A stretch of 64,000 bases of DNA from Solitalea canadensis DSM 3403 (GTDB taxonomy: Bacteria > Bacteroidota > Bacteroidia > Sphingobacteriales > Sphingobacteriaceae). The notes beneath the pieces are model-generated. The model was given only the letters and a program-made list of their open reading frames with translations, did not search any database and had not been told where the DNA came from. Below, piece after piece: positions 8,927-17,206 of the stretch (positions are counted from its first letter, which is position 1; every line of letters begins with the position of its first letter). The stretch is taken from NCBI RefSeq assembly GCF_000242635.2, contig NC_017770.1, positions 62,001 through 126,000 of the forward strand. Direction: 5' to 3'. Both the position numbers and the translations under genes were made by a program.

Positions 8927-11900
8927 TTAATTAGTGGTTTCGAAATAAATACTGTCTTTGTCTTCAGGGTCTAATGAAGGTGACTGTGTAGTTGTTTTAC
9001 CCTGTATCCATGTAAATACTAGCGGTAGTAAGATTAAAACAGAGAAAGTGGATGCTGTTAATCCTCCAATTACAGCTCGGCCTAAAGGAGAAACCTGATC
9101 GCCACCTTCTCCATGACCAATTGCCATTGGAAGCATACCTGCTACCATTGCGAGCGTGGTCATAATAATCGGGCGTATGCGTAGGGAAACTGCTTGTAGT
9201 GCTGATAAGTTAGCACTGCCGTTTTCAAGCCTTAGTTTTTCTGCATTTGCAATTAATAATACCGCATTTGCAATCGATACCCCTACAGACATAATAATGC
9301 CCATATACGATTGAAGATTTAAAGTCGATCCTGTAATTTTCAGCAGAATCAACGAGCCTAAAACCACAAAAGGAACTGTTGTAAGGATGACTAACGCTAC
9401 CCTGAATGATTGGAAGTTGGCAGTAAGCATCAGGAATATAACCACAACGGCTAGTAATAGGCCATTGGTCAGGCTTTTCATCGTATCATCTAACACGGGC
9501 GACATGCCTGCTACCATGATATTAATCCCCTTTGGCAATTCTCCCAATGAGGCAATTGCTTCTTCAACATCTTTTTTGGCTTGTTCAAGGTCTTTCTTGT
9601 GTACATTGGCCGTAACGGTTGTATAGGCCATGGTTCCCAGGTTGTAACTTTCGCCAAGTGTAGTTGTTGGAGTGATAGTGGCAACATCTCCCAAAACCGG
9701 ACGGTCGGCATTTTTTGCCAGTGGGATATTGGCTAATTCCTCCTTGGTATTCAGGATGTTTTGTGGGGTCTGAATCTGCACGTCGTATGCAATACCCATC
9801 ATTCCTTCTACCCACATATTTTTGCTGGTGTAACGGGAAGATGCCGTAGATGCAATTAAAGACCGTGAAATATCTTGTGCGTCAATCCCTAGTTGAGCCG
9901 CTCTTTCTCTGTCAATAGTAATATTAAGAGCCGGGTAATTAAGCGATTGTGGAATTTGCTGATCGCGTAAGTAATCAATTTCCTTAAGCTTAGCCAAAAG
10001 CTTGTTGGCATACATTACGTTCATTTTTTTCTTCATTCCCGAAAAGCGAACCTCTATCGGCGTGTTGCTCCCCTGGCTTAGAATCTTCTCCGTAAGTTCT
10101 ATTGGTTCAAATGAAAAATGAAGGTCAGGCATTTTGGTTTTCATATGCTGACGAATAATGTCTTTTAGGTCATCAGTATTTCCATCGAAATCTTTCAGTG
10201 CCACTTGCATTAGCGCTTCATGAGGTCCGGCATTGTATAAATAGATGGGACTTACGGCAAATGAAGACGGATGTTGTCCGATAAACACCGAAGAAATGGC
10301 AATATGATCCTTACCGATTACCTGTTCCAACTCCCTTAAAACTTGTTTGATTTTTTCTTCGGTTTTCTCAATGCGTGTTCCTTCCGGCGCTTTAATACGA
10401 ACCTGGAACTGGCTCGAGTTTACATTCGGCAGTACATCTTTTCCGGTAATTGCAAACATATAAGCTAATGCAATTCCGGTCAGCGCAAAACTGGCTATTA
10501 CAATAGGTTTTTTATTCGGTTGTAATCGGCCAATAAATGATCCAAAACGTTTTTTGAATAGATCAAACCTGTCCTCTTTTTCATGCTCATGATGGGGTTG
10601 AATTTTCATCAACCAGTTGGCCATAACAGGAACAAACGTTTGTGACAGTAAGAAAGAGAAGATCATGGCAAATCCAATAGCCAAGGCTAATGGCATAAAT
10701 AATGCTCCGGGAATGCCTGTCATCATAAAGGCCGGAGCAAAAACGGCAAGAATACAGAGCAAGATCAGTAATTTAGGGAATGCTATCTCTTTACAAGCAT
10801 CCCAAATAGCTTTTGCTTTGGATTTGCCCATCGCAAAATGCTGGTGAATATTTTCAATCGTTACCGTACTTTCATCGACCAGAATACCTATAGCCAATGC
10901 TAATCCTGATAACGACATAATGTTGATCGACTGACCGAACAGTTTTAAGAATAATACGCCGGAAATGATGGAAATTGGAATGGTAAGCACAACAATTAAC
11001 GCGGCCCGTCTGTCTTTCAAAAATAACAACACCATCAAGCCTGTTAACAAAGCACCAAATATTCCTTCAATAATGAGGCTCTTTAGTGCATTTATAACAT
11101 AAACAGATTGGTCAAATTCATAAGAAATCGTTACATCATCCGGTAAATTATTCTGAATAGTAGGAATGGCTTTTTTCAGATTTTTAACCACATCCCAGGT
11201 CGATGCATTGCCTGCTTTGGCAATATTGATATAAACTGAACGTTTACCATCTATCAATGCATAACCAGTGGTAATATCGGCTCCGTCTTTTACTGTCGCA
11301 ACATCACGGATGTATATGTTTTCAACGCCGTCTTTGAAAATCGGGATGTTTCCGAAATCATCAACCGCTTTTATCGTGTTGTTGGTTGGTGTGAGGTAAT
11401 TAATATCGCCTATATACACATTACCCGAAGGTGCAGTAATATTGTTTCGGCTAATCGCTTCTACAATCTGATCGGGTGAAAGCTGGTGAGTGCGCAGTTT
11501 ATTCGGATCAATATTAATCTCCACTGTACGCGGACTTCCCCCAAACGGCGGCGCTGTTGTTAATCCCGGAATTGCAATTAAGAATGGACGAGCCGTAAAG
11601 TTGGCAATATCCTGTAGCTGATTATTGGTTTTGGTATTACTTCTGAACACCAATTGGCCAACAGGTTGTGAGGAGGCATCGAACCGGATAATGAATGGAG
11701 GAGGAGCACCCGGAGGTAAGAACACCTGGGAACGATTGGATAACGCACTAGTTTGAGCGATTGCCTGTCCCATTTCGGTTCCTTCATAAAAGTTCACCTT
11801 CATCAAGGTTAGCCCCTGGGTGTTTTTCGTTTCAATGCTTTTGATGCCATTGGTAAAAAGCATCATGTTTACATACATCTTGGTGAAATAACCTTCCATT

Positions 11901-12073
11901 TGCTGTGGTGTATAGCCATTGAAAGAGTGGGCTACATACACCACCGGAAGATTCATTTCAGGTAGAATATCAACTTTAATTTCTTTTGACGCTTTTATCC
12001 CAAAGAATAAAAGTCCAAGCACCAGTACCATAATGGAAATGGGCTTTCTTAATGCTAAGCGTATTAAATTCAT
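8927..12073 (-). CDS. RND family inner-membrane efflux pump (AcrB/CusA superfamily)
   Basis: 1048 residues, normal length for the family. Twelve transmembrane segments in the 1+5+1+5 layout with two large periplasmic loops. TM1 is near residues 12-30; the TM4 proton-relay region reads SLSGLALAIGILVDES, with one Asp followed by Glu instead of the Asp-Asp pair of hydrophobe pumps. The N-terminal KEIKVDILPEMNLPVV block is typical. The pump exchanges protons for substrate and works with the adaptor and TolC genes beside it (gaps of 8 and 5 bp). The small Cys-rich neighbours favour metal export, but drug or lipid substrates are not excluded. Confidence 0.93.
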   Translation of the reverse strand: MNLIRLALRKPISIMVLVLGLLFFGIKASKEIKVDILPEMNLPVVYVAHSFNGYTPQQMEGYFTKMYVNMMLFTNGIKSIETKNTQGLTLMKVNFYEGTEMGQAIAQTSALSNRSQVFLPPGAPPPFIIRFDASSQPVGQLVFRSNTKTNNQLQDIANFTARPFLIAIPGLTTAPPFGGSPRTVEINIDPNKLRTHQLSPDQIVEAISRNNITAPSGNVYIGDINYLTPTNNTIKAVDDFGNIPIFKDGVENIYIRDVATVKDGADITTGYALIDGKRSVYINIAKAGNASTWDVVKNLKKAIPTIQNNLPDDVTISYEFDQSVYVINALKSLIIEGIFGALLTGLMVLLFLKDRRAALIVVLTIPISIISGVLFLKLFGQSINIMSLSGLALAIGILVDESTVTIENIHQHFAMGKSKAKAIWDACKEIAFPKLLILLCILAVFAPAFMMTGIPGALFMPLALAIGFAMIFSFLLSQTFVPVMANWLMKIQPHHEHEKEDRFDLFKKRFGSFIGRLQPNKKPIVIASFALTGIALAYMFAITGKDVLPNVNSSQFQVRIKAPEGTRIEKTEEKIKQVLRELEQVIGKDHIAISSVFIGQHPSSFAVSPIYLYNAGPHEALMQVALKDFDGNTDDLKDIIRQHMKTKMPDLHFSFEPIELTEKILSQGSNTPIEVRFSGMKKKMNVMYANKLLAKLKEIDYLRDQQIPQSLNYPALNITIDRERAAQLGIDAQDISRSLIASTASSRYTSKNMWVEGMMGIAYDVQIQTPQNILNTKEELANIPLAKNADRPVLGDVATITPTTTLGESYNLGTMAYTTVTANVHKKDLEQAKKDVEEAIASLGELPKGINIMVAGMSPVLDDTMKSLTNGLLLAVVVIFLMLTANFQSFRVALVILTTVPFVVLGSLILLKITGSTLNLQSYMGIIMSVGVSIANAVLLIANAEKLRLENGSANLSALQAVSLRIRPIIMTTLAMVAGMLPMAIGHGEGGDQVSPLGRAVIGGLTASTFSVLILLPLVFTWIQGKTTTQSPSLDPEDKDSIYFETTN

Positions 12074-12078
12074 TGCTT

Positions 12079-13470
12079 TTATTTATTAGGGATAGCGTTT
12101 AAAATAACTGTTAGGTCGCCTTGGGCAGCCGCTTTTAAAAGCAAGGCTTGCCATACATTATTCTGGGCAATTTCATGGTCTATCTCAGCCCTGTTTAACA
12201 AATAATGCGATTGAGTAAGATCAACAATGGTGGTTAAACCATTAGTATAAAGCGCCATGTGCTGACGATACGCATCTGATGCTGCTTTTACCTGTATGTT
12301 GCTTTCATCCAAATCTTTAACAGCATTCGCATATTTGGCCGATGCAAGTAATGCTTGTGCAGATAAGTCTTCTTTTAACAAGTCATAATTGTTTTGTAAG
12401 GCAGAGGTCTGGAATTTTTGCTCTTTAGCCTTTGTTGAATAGCGGAATGCATTAGTAATATTCCAGCTAAGGGTAAGTCCGATCAGGTAATTTCCTCGAC
12501 TAATTTGGGCGCCTTTCCAATAGGAATTTGAGTAGGCATTATTATCCTGCACATAATTCCATTCGAAGCCCGATCCACGTCCTTGCAATACTCCAAATGC
12601 CATTAAGCTGGGCAGCTTATTAGTTTTAACGTATTTTTCATTGGACTGACTCTGTTCGATTTTACTTTTTTGATAGAGTAAATAAGGGTGCTTGTCTGCT
12701 TCAGTTTGATGATCGGATAAAACCAAAGGTGTTTTAGTTGTAAAAACACTGTCGAGGACATACGTCTGGAAAGAATCTCCCAACAATACTGCGAGATTCT
12801 TGGAATAATCCAATTCCTTATCGTAAGCCTTAATTTGAGCAGATTGAGCATTCGAAACTTCTGCTTTGGCAAGTGAAGCATCTACTTCAGGAATTAAACC
12901 ACTTTGAGCCCGACTTACTGTTGTCGACAAAAACACCTTAGCGCGTTCCATATTTTTCTCCTGTACGAACTTGATTCGCTGGCTTGCCAGAAGATTTAAG
13001 TAAGCCGCGGTAACTTTTATCTTATGTTGAAATAATTCCTGATCGAGATCTCTTGTTGCGGTTTGATACTCGGATTCAGCAACAGCTACTTGATTTTTAA
13101 TTCGCCCGAAGGAAAACAGGTTCCAGTTAACATTGGCAAGATAAAGGGAACCGAATGCAGCATTCCAATTTTGTTCTGCCAGCGGCATTGAAGTTGAGGC
13201 AGCGCCTAAACCTCCATAGCTGTATAATGGTCCGTTTTGCGCATTGATAGTTCCATAATTCTGTTGTGCCTGAAAAGTAATATCCGGTACATCCTGATAT
13301 TTTTGAAACTGAATATTTTCTTCAGCGGCTTTTGCCATAGCCTCTTTTGCTTTTATGGTCTGATAGTTCTGAACAGAACGGTCGAGTGCATTTGACAATG
13401 GCAAAACTTGAGCAAGCGCAATTTGGCTTAACCCCAATAGGCCAGTCAACGCAATGAATTTTAATTTCAT
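12079..13470 (-). CDS. TolC family outer-membrane efflux protein
   Basis: 463 residues with a signal peptide ending ALAQ. Two repeats of long coiled-coil helices, as in TolC/OEP proteins, including the N-terminal LPLSNALDRSVQNYQTIKA block and the C-terminal LYTNGLTTIVDLTQSHYLLNRAE block. It forms the outer-membrane channel for the RND pump whose gene starts 5 bp downstream. The gene begins 83 bp after the stop of the HYC_CC_PP gene, and it is the first large gene of the operon. It is distinct from the second TolC-type gene at 37233. Confidence 0.92.
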   Translation of the reverse strand: MKLKFIALTGLLGLSQIALAQVLPLSNALDRSVQNYQTIKAKEAMAKAAEENIQFQKYQDVPDITFQAQQNYGTINAQNGPLYSYGGLGAASTSMPLAEQNWNAAFGSLYLANVNWNLFSFGRIKNQVAVAESEYQTATRDLDQELFQHKIKVTAAYLNLLASQRIKFVQEKNMERAKVFLSTTVSRAQSGLIPEVDASLAKAEVSNAQSAQIKAYDKELDYSKNLAVLLGDSFQTYVLDSVFTTKTPLVLSDHQTEADKHPYLLYQKSKIEQSQSNEKYVKTNKLPSLMAFGVLQGRGSGFEWNYVQDNNAYSNSYWKGAQISRGNYLIGLTLSWNITNAFRYSTKAKEQKFQTSALQNNYDLLKEDLSAQALLASAKYANAVKDLDESNIQVKAASDAYRQHMALYTNGLTTIVDLTQSHYLLNRAEIDHEIAQNNVWQALLLKAAAQGDLTVILNAIPNK

Positions 13471-13553
13471 CGTTACATGGTATTTAGAAAATTGACATAA
13501 GAAGTTGGCCCTATTTGATCAAATACGGCACATACATAAAAGGTGTCAATCGA

Positions 13554-13964
13554 CTAAATCCTATAAACGCAATGTAAAATGTAGAGAGGGTTGCCCGGAA
13601 CAGGCGTATCAGAAGGGGTATAACAGGCAGTGTTTTGATCAGCAATTACTTCGCTGTCAAAAACAGTCCCTATTAGTTGATTGGGAATCGCAAAGCCCCA
13701 AACTTTGAATTTTATATCAAGCGGAGCCGTCTTTTTTACCTCTGCGCTAAGCTTTACCAGCTGTTTCTCATGTTTGCAGCAGTTTTTCTTCTTCTGTTTC
13801 TGATTATACTTTGCTACACAAACAGGGCAGGGTGAATCCGGATTAACATGGTTAAAGATGTTAGCCTCTTGTCGTACTCCCTTACAAAAATGCACACTTG
13901 TGGTAAAGCCGGTCGACAATACCAGGTGCAGGAAGCTGAGTAATATGACAAAAAAACGATTCAT
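13554..13964 (-). CDS. HYC_CC_PP family small secreted protein
   Basis: 136 residues from the ATG at 13964; a longer frame would need TTG at 13973. A hydrophobic N-terminus is followed by HFCKG, CPVC, CCKHE and a C-terminal PLYILHCVYRI block. This His-x-Cys / Cys-Cys / proline / terminal Cys pattern is that of the HYC_CC_PP proteins of Bacteroidota, often found beside metal-efflux genes. The usual double proline is here P-V-P. It leads the RND operon and, with the TRASH-like lipoprotein at the far end, frames it with cysteine-rich proteins. A metal-binding or sensing role is inferred and the molecular function is not known. Confidence 0.72.
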   Translation of the reverse strand: MNRFFVILLSFLHLVLSTGFTTSVHFCKGVRQEANIFNHVNPDSPCPVCVAKYNQKQKKKNCCKHEKQLVKLSAEVKKTAPLDIKFKVWGFAIPNQLIGTVFDSEVIADQNTACYTPSDTPVPGNPLYILHCVYRI

Positions 13965-14294
13965 CGGTCGCAAAGATAATCGATCCCTGTTATCTTGTTT
14001 ATAACATTCCTGTTATTTAAACTGAATAATAACAGCGCTTAATACCTGTTATTGGAGTTGTAGTGAAAATTAGTTTTTCAAATTATCACTGAAGAAAAAA
14101 CAATAAAATTGAACTAGTCAGATAATTAGGTGATTGTAATATATGTTCATTTGCTTGGGAAATGTATCTATTTAGTTAAACTCTGTACAGGTTATTAATA
14201 ATAGTCATAAATTCTACATTTTTGCGACGACGGTTTTCAAGACGGATAATAGTAGGTTCGGGCCGAGAAAAATCGAATAAAAACTGAGGGTAGG
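13965..14294. other. Divergent intergenic region
   Basis: 330 AT-rich bases between the efflux operon (-) and the DUF6377 gene (+). It must hold both promoters, but no convincing TTG/TAnnTTTG pair or operator palindrome was found. Confidence 0.5.
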
Positions 14295-15947
14295 ATGAAA
14301 AACACGTTATTGTTAATTCTGGTGCTATTTGCTGCAATTGCAAGTAAGGCTCAATCTAAAGATGATCCGGTTTTAGAGGAGCTTAACAATGCTGTTAATA
14401 ACAAGCAGCAATATGTGCATGAAAAAGAATTAAGAATTACGAGTTTAAAAAAAGTGAGATCAGGTGCTACTTCCTTATTGCAAGAATACCAGATCAATAA
14501 AAGCCTGCATGATGAGTATAAAAAGTTCAAATTAGACTCAGCTATCCGATATGTAACCCGAAACGTTGAAATTGCCGGATTATTAAAGCGAAACGATTTA
14601 AGTGATGCAGCTAAGATTCAGCTGGCTACCTTATTCTCCTTTACCGGAAAATATCGGGAATCTGAACAAATTCTTGGTGGCATTAATAAACAACATCTTC
14701 CTAAAGAACAGCTTACGCCATACTTTGAGGCTTATTTTCGATTCTTTGAACATTATGCCACCAACAGCAACAGTTATTGGGAAACCTATATTCGTAAGAT
14801 TAGGAATTACCGTGATTCACTGACTGCAGTTTCTGATCCCTCATCTCTTAGCTATAAGATCCATTCGGAGGAAAAGAATATTGAGAACGGACAATTAGAT
14901 AGTTCTGAGAAAAAACTGCTTGAACTGTTGCAGGTAACCAAGCACGATAATCCTGACTATGCAATGGTCGCTTATCTGTTAGGTAATATTTATCAGTTAA
15001 AGCAAAATGATGTGCTGGCGAAAAAATACTTCGCAATTTCTGCTACGGCTGATATCAGGAATGCGGTAAAAGATCAGGCTTCTATTCAGGTACTTTCCCA
15101 GATCTATTATAAAGAAGGTAATATTGATGAAGCTTATAAACTGGTAAAATCGGCTATTGAAGATGCCGTTTTTTGTAATGTACAATTTCGGACAACCCAA
15201 TTGTCTGCCTTTTATACCATTATCAATACAGCCTATCTTGATAAAGAGGCCGAACGCAAAAGTCAGCTGAAGGTTTATCTTTTCTCCATTAGTGTTTTGT
15301 CGGTATTTCTGCTTATGGCAATAGCTTACGTTTATAAGCAGATGAAGAAAGTTTCGCGAATTAAGGAGGAACTCTTTGCTACCAATGAAAAATTAGCCCA
15401 ACTGAATAAGGAAATTACCTGTGCTAATGAGCAGTTGAATGAGCGGAATGCCGAGCTTTCGGAGTCTAACCATATTAAGGAAGAATACATTGCTCATTTT
15501 TTTGATCTATGCTCAACTTATATCAATAAGCTGGAAGGTTATCGAAAAGAATTGAATAAGAAAGTAAGCGACAAAAAACTGGAAGAGTTGTTCAAAATGC
15601 TGAAATCAACTACTGTTGTTGATAATGAATTGGAGGAGCTTTACAGTAATTTCGATACTATTTTTCTAAATCTGTATCCAACCTTTGTTAAAGATTTTAA
15701 TTCATTACTGATTGCTGATGAACAAGTAATTCTGAAACAGGGAGAACTGCTGAATACCGAGTTACGCATTTTTGCACTAATACGTCTTGGTATTACCGAC
15801 AGTGTAAAGATCGCAGCGTTCTTACGCTATTCATTAAGTACTATCTATAATTACCGCACTAAAGCCCGCAACAAAGCGATTGTTTCCCGTGATGAATTTG
15901 AAAAAATGGTGATGCGCATAGGTTCCATTCCCGCAAAGGTGAATTAG
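14295..15947 (+). CDS. DUF6377-type TPR membrane regulator
   Basis: 550 residues. Signal peptide to about residue 19 (SKAQ), a helical TPR-like sensor region at about 60-320, one transmembrane helix at about 335-353 (LFSISVLSVFLLMAIAYVY), a cytoplasmic coiled coil at about 360-400 and a C-terminal DUF6377/HTH-like domain (TELRIFALIRLGITDS then STIYNYRTKARNKA). The C-terminal block matches the LuxR/SpoIIE-like helix-turn-helix wording common in Bacteroidota membrane regulators. It is probably a periplasmic sensor that binds DNA from the membrane. It lies 79 bp upstream of dinB on the same strand; whether it controls that cassette cannot be said. Confidence 0.82.
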   Translation: MKNTLLLILVLFAAIASKAQSKDDPVLEELNNAVNNKQQYVHEKELRITSLKKVRSGATSLLQEYQINKSLHDEYKKFKLDSAIRYVTRNVEIAGLLKRNDLSDAAKIQLATLFSFTGKYRESEQILGGINKQHLPKEQLTPYFEAYFRFFEHYATNSNSYWETYIRKIRNYRDSLTAVSDPSSLSYKIHSEEKNIENGQLDSSEKKLLELLQVTKHDNPDYAMVAYLLGNIYQLKQNDVLAKKYFAISATADIRNAVKDQASIQVLSQIYYKEGNIDEAYKLVKSAIEDAVFCNVQFRTTQLSAFYTIINTAYLDKEAERKSQLKVYLFSISVLSVFLLMAIAYVYKQMKKVSRIKEELFATNEKLAQLNKEITCANEQLNERNAELSESNHIKEEYIAHFFDLCSTYINKLEGYRKELNKKVSDKKLEELFKMLKSTTVVDNELEELYSNFDTIFLNLYPTFVKDFNSLLIADEQVILKQGELLNTELRIFALIRLGITDSVKIAAFLRYSLSTIYNYRTKARNKAIVSRDEFEKMVMRIGSIPAKVN

Positions 15948-15997
15948 GAAGAAGAAAATTAATATCTTTTAATTACTAATTAATTTAGTTTAATTGC

Positions 15998-16005
15998 TAA
16001 ATTTG
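15998..16005 (+). promoter_or_regulatory. Possible Bacteroidota -7 promoter element for dinB
   Basis: TAAATTTG fits the TAnnTTTG consensus 21 bp before the dinB start, giving a short leader. No matching TTG -33 element is visible at 19-21 bp upstream, so the call is weak. Confidence 0.3.
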
Positions 16006-16026
16006 TTGGTAAATTAAAGTATTAAA

Positions 16027-17187
16027 ATGCCTTCGAATCGTCATATCGTCCATTTGGATCTGGATACATTTTTTGTTTCCGTTGAACGATTGAAGAACAA
16101 TGCGTTCAACGGGAAACCCCTTTTGATCGGTGGCTCCTCAGATCGTGGAGTTGTCGCTTCCTGTAGTTATGAAGCCCGACAGTTTGGTGTGAGTTCGGCT
16201 ATGCCGATGAGGATGGCCCGGTTGCTTTGTCCGGATGCCATTGTTGTAAGAGGTGATATGGAGGAATATTCACGCCATTCCAATATCGTTACAGAAATAA
16301 TCAAATCCAGGGCACCTATAGTAGAGAAAGCTTCCATTGATGAACACTACCTGGACCTCACAGGTATGGATAAGTTTTTTGGCTGTCAGAAATGGACGCA
16401 TGAGTTACGTGATTATGTCATTAAAAATACGGGGCTGCCAATTTCTATGGGTTTGTCTGTAAACAAAACGGTGGCAAAAGTTGCGACCGGTGAAGCCAAG
16501 CCAAATGGAGAAAAAAATATTGAACAGGTTGAGGTAAGACCTTTTCTGAATCCTCTTTCAATAAAGAAAATACCTGGAGTAGGAGCCAAAACATATGTAC
16601 AGCTTCGTAATATGGGAGTGGAAACTATTTACACGCTTTCCCAGATTCCTCCCGATTTAATGCACAAGGTTTTAGGTGAAAATGGTATTTCGCTCTGGCA
16701 AAAAGCCAACGGCATTGATGAAACTCCTGTTATTCCTTTCTCGGAACGCAAATCGATAAGCACTGAGTCCACCTTTGATAAGGATACAACGAATATTGAA
16801 TACTTAAATCAATTGCTTACCAAGATGGTAATGGAACTGGCGTTTCAACTTCGAAAAGAATGTCGGTTGACCTCATGCGTAACGGTTAAACTTCGTTATT
16901 CAAACTTCGATACAGAAACAAAACAGCTTCGAATTCCCTATACGGCATTAGATAAAACGTTGATCGATATTGCTAAGTCCTTGTTTCAAACACTTTACTC
17001 CCGCCGCATGCTTATCAGGCTGATTGGCGTCCGGTTTTCTCATTTGGTTTCCGGGTTTGAACAAATAGATCTTTTTGCCGAATCGATTGAACAATATAAT
17101 TTATGCCAGGCTATGGATAAGATCAGGCGACGGTTTGGGGAGAAATCGATCACTGTAGCCGGTGCAGCTAACTTTATTAAGGAGTGA
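16027..17187 (+). CDS. dinB: DNA polymerase IV, Y-family translesion polymerase
   Basis: 386 residues. All Y-family catalytic acids are present: D11 in HLDLDTFF, and D105 and E106 in SIDEHYLD (the usual Ala after the Glu is His107). The helix-hairpin-helix block IPGVGAKTYVQLRNMGV and a little-finger domain follow. QIDLF at 346-350 fits the beta-clamp-binding motif. This is therefore an active DinB and not an ImuB-type inactive homolog. It inserts nucleotides opposite damaged bases. The polymerase III alpha-like gene follows after 19 bp, forming a mutagenesis cassette. No LexA/S24 or ImuA gene is beside it, unlike many such cassettes. Confidence 0.93.
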   Translation: MPSNRHIVHLDLDTFFVSVERLKNNAFNGKPLLIGGSSDRGVVASCSYEARQFGVSSAMPMRMARLLCPDAIVVRGDMEEYSRHSNIVTEIIKSRAPIVEKASIDEHYLDLTGMDKFFGCQKWTHELRDYVIKNTGLPISMGLSVNKTVAKVATGEAKPNGEKNIEQVEVRPFLNPLSIKKIPGVGAKTYVQLRNMGVETIYTLSQIPPDLMHKVLGENGISLWQKANGIDETPVIPFSERKSISTESTFDKDTTNIEYLNQLLTKMVMELAFQLRKECRLTSCVTVKLRYSNFDTETKQLRIPYTALDKTLIDIAKSLFQTLYSRRMLIRLIGVRFSHLVSGFEQIDLFAESIEQYNLCQAMDKIRRRFGEKSITVAGAANFIKE

Positions 17188-17196
17188 ACATAAAAC

Positions 17197-17204
17197 AGGA
17201 GGTG
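17197..17204 (+). promoter_or_regulatory. Strong Shine-Dalgarno site of the DnaE2-like gene
   Basis: AGGAGGTG lies just before the ATG at 17207, with the GGAGG core 4 bases away. It is rare in this window, where most genes lack a Shine-Dalgarno site. It fixes the start at 17207 over an upstream in-frame TTG-type codon at 17162 that would overlap dinB. Confidence 0.8.
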
Positions 17205-17206
17205 AA

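Noticed and set aside
7376-13964. RND operon as a clear multidrug (HAE1) system
   Set aside because: The Cys-rich neighbours and the single Asp in TM4 argue against a firm drug-pump call; substrate left open with metals preferred.
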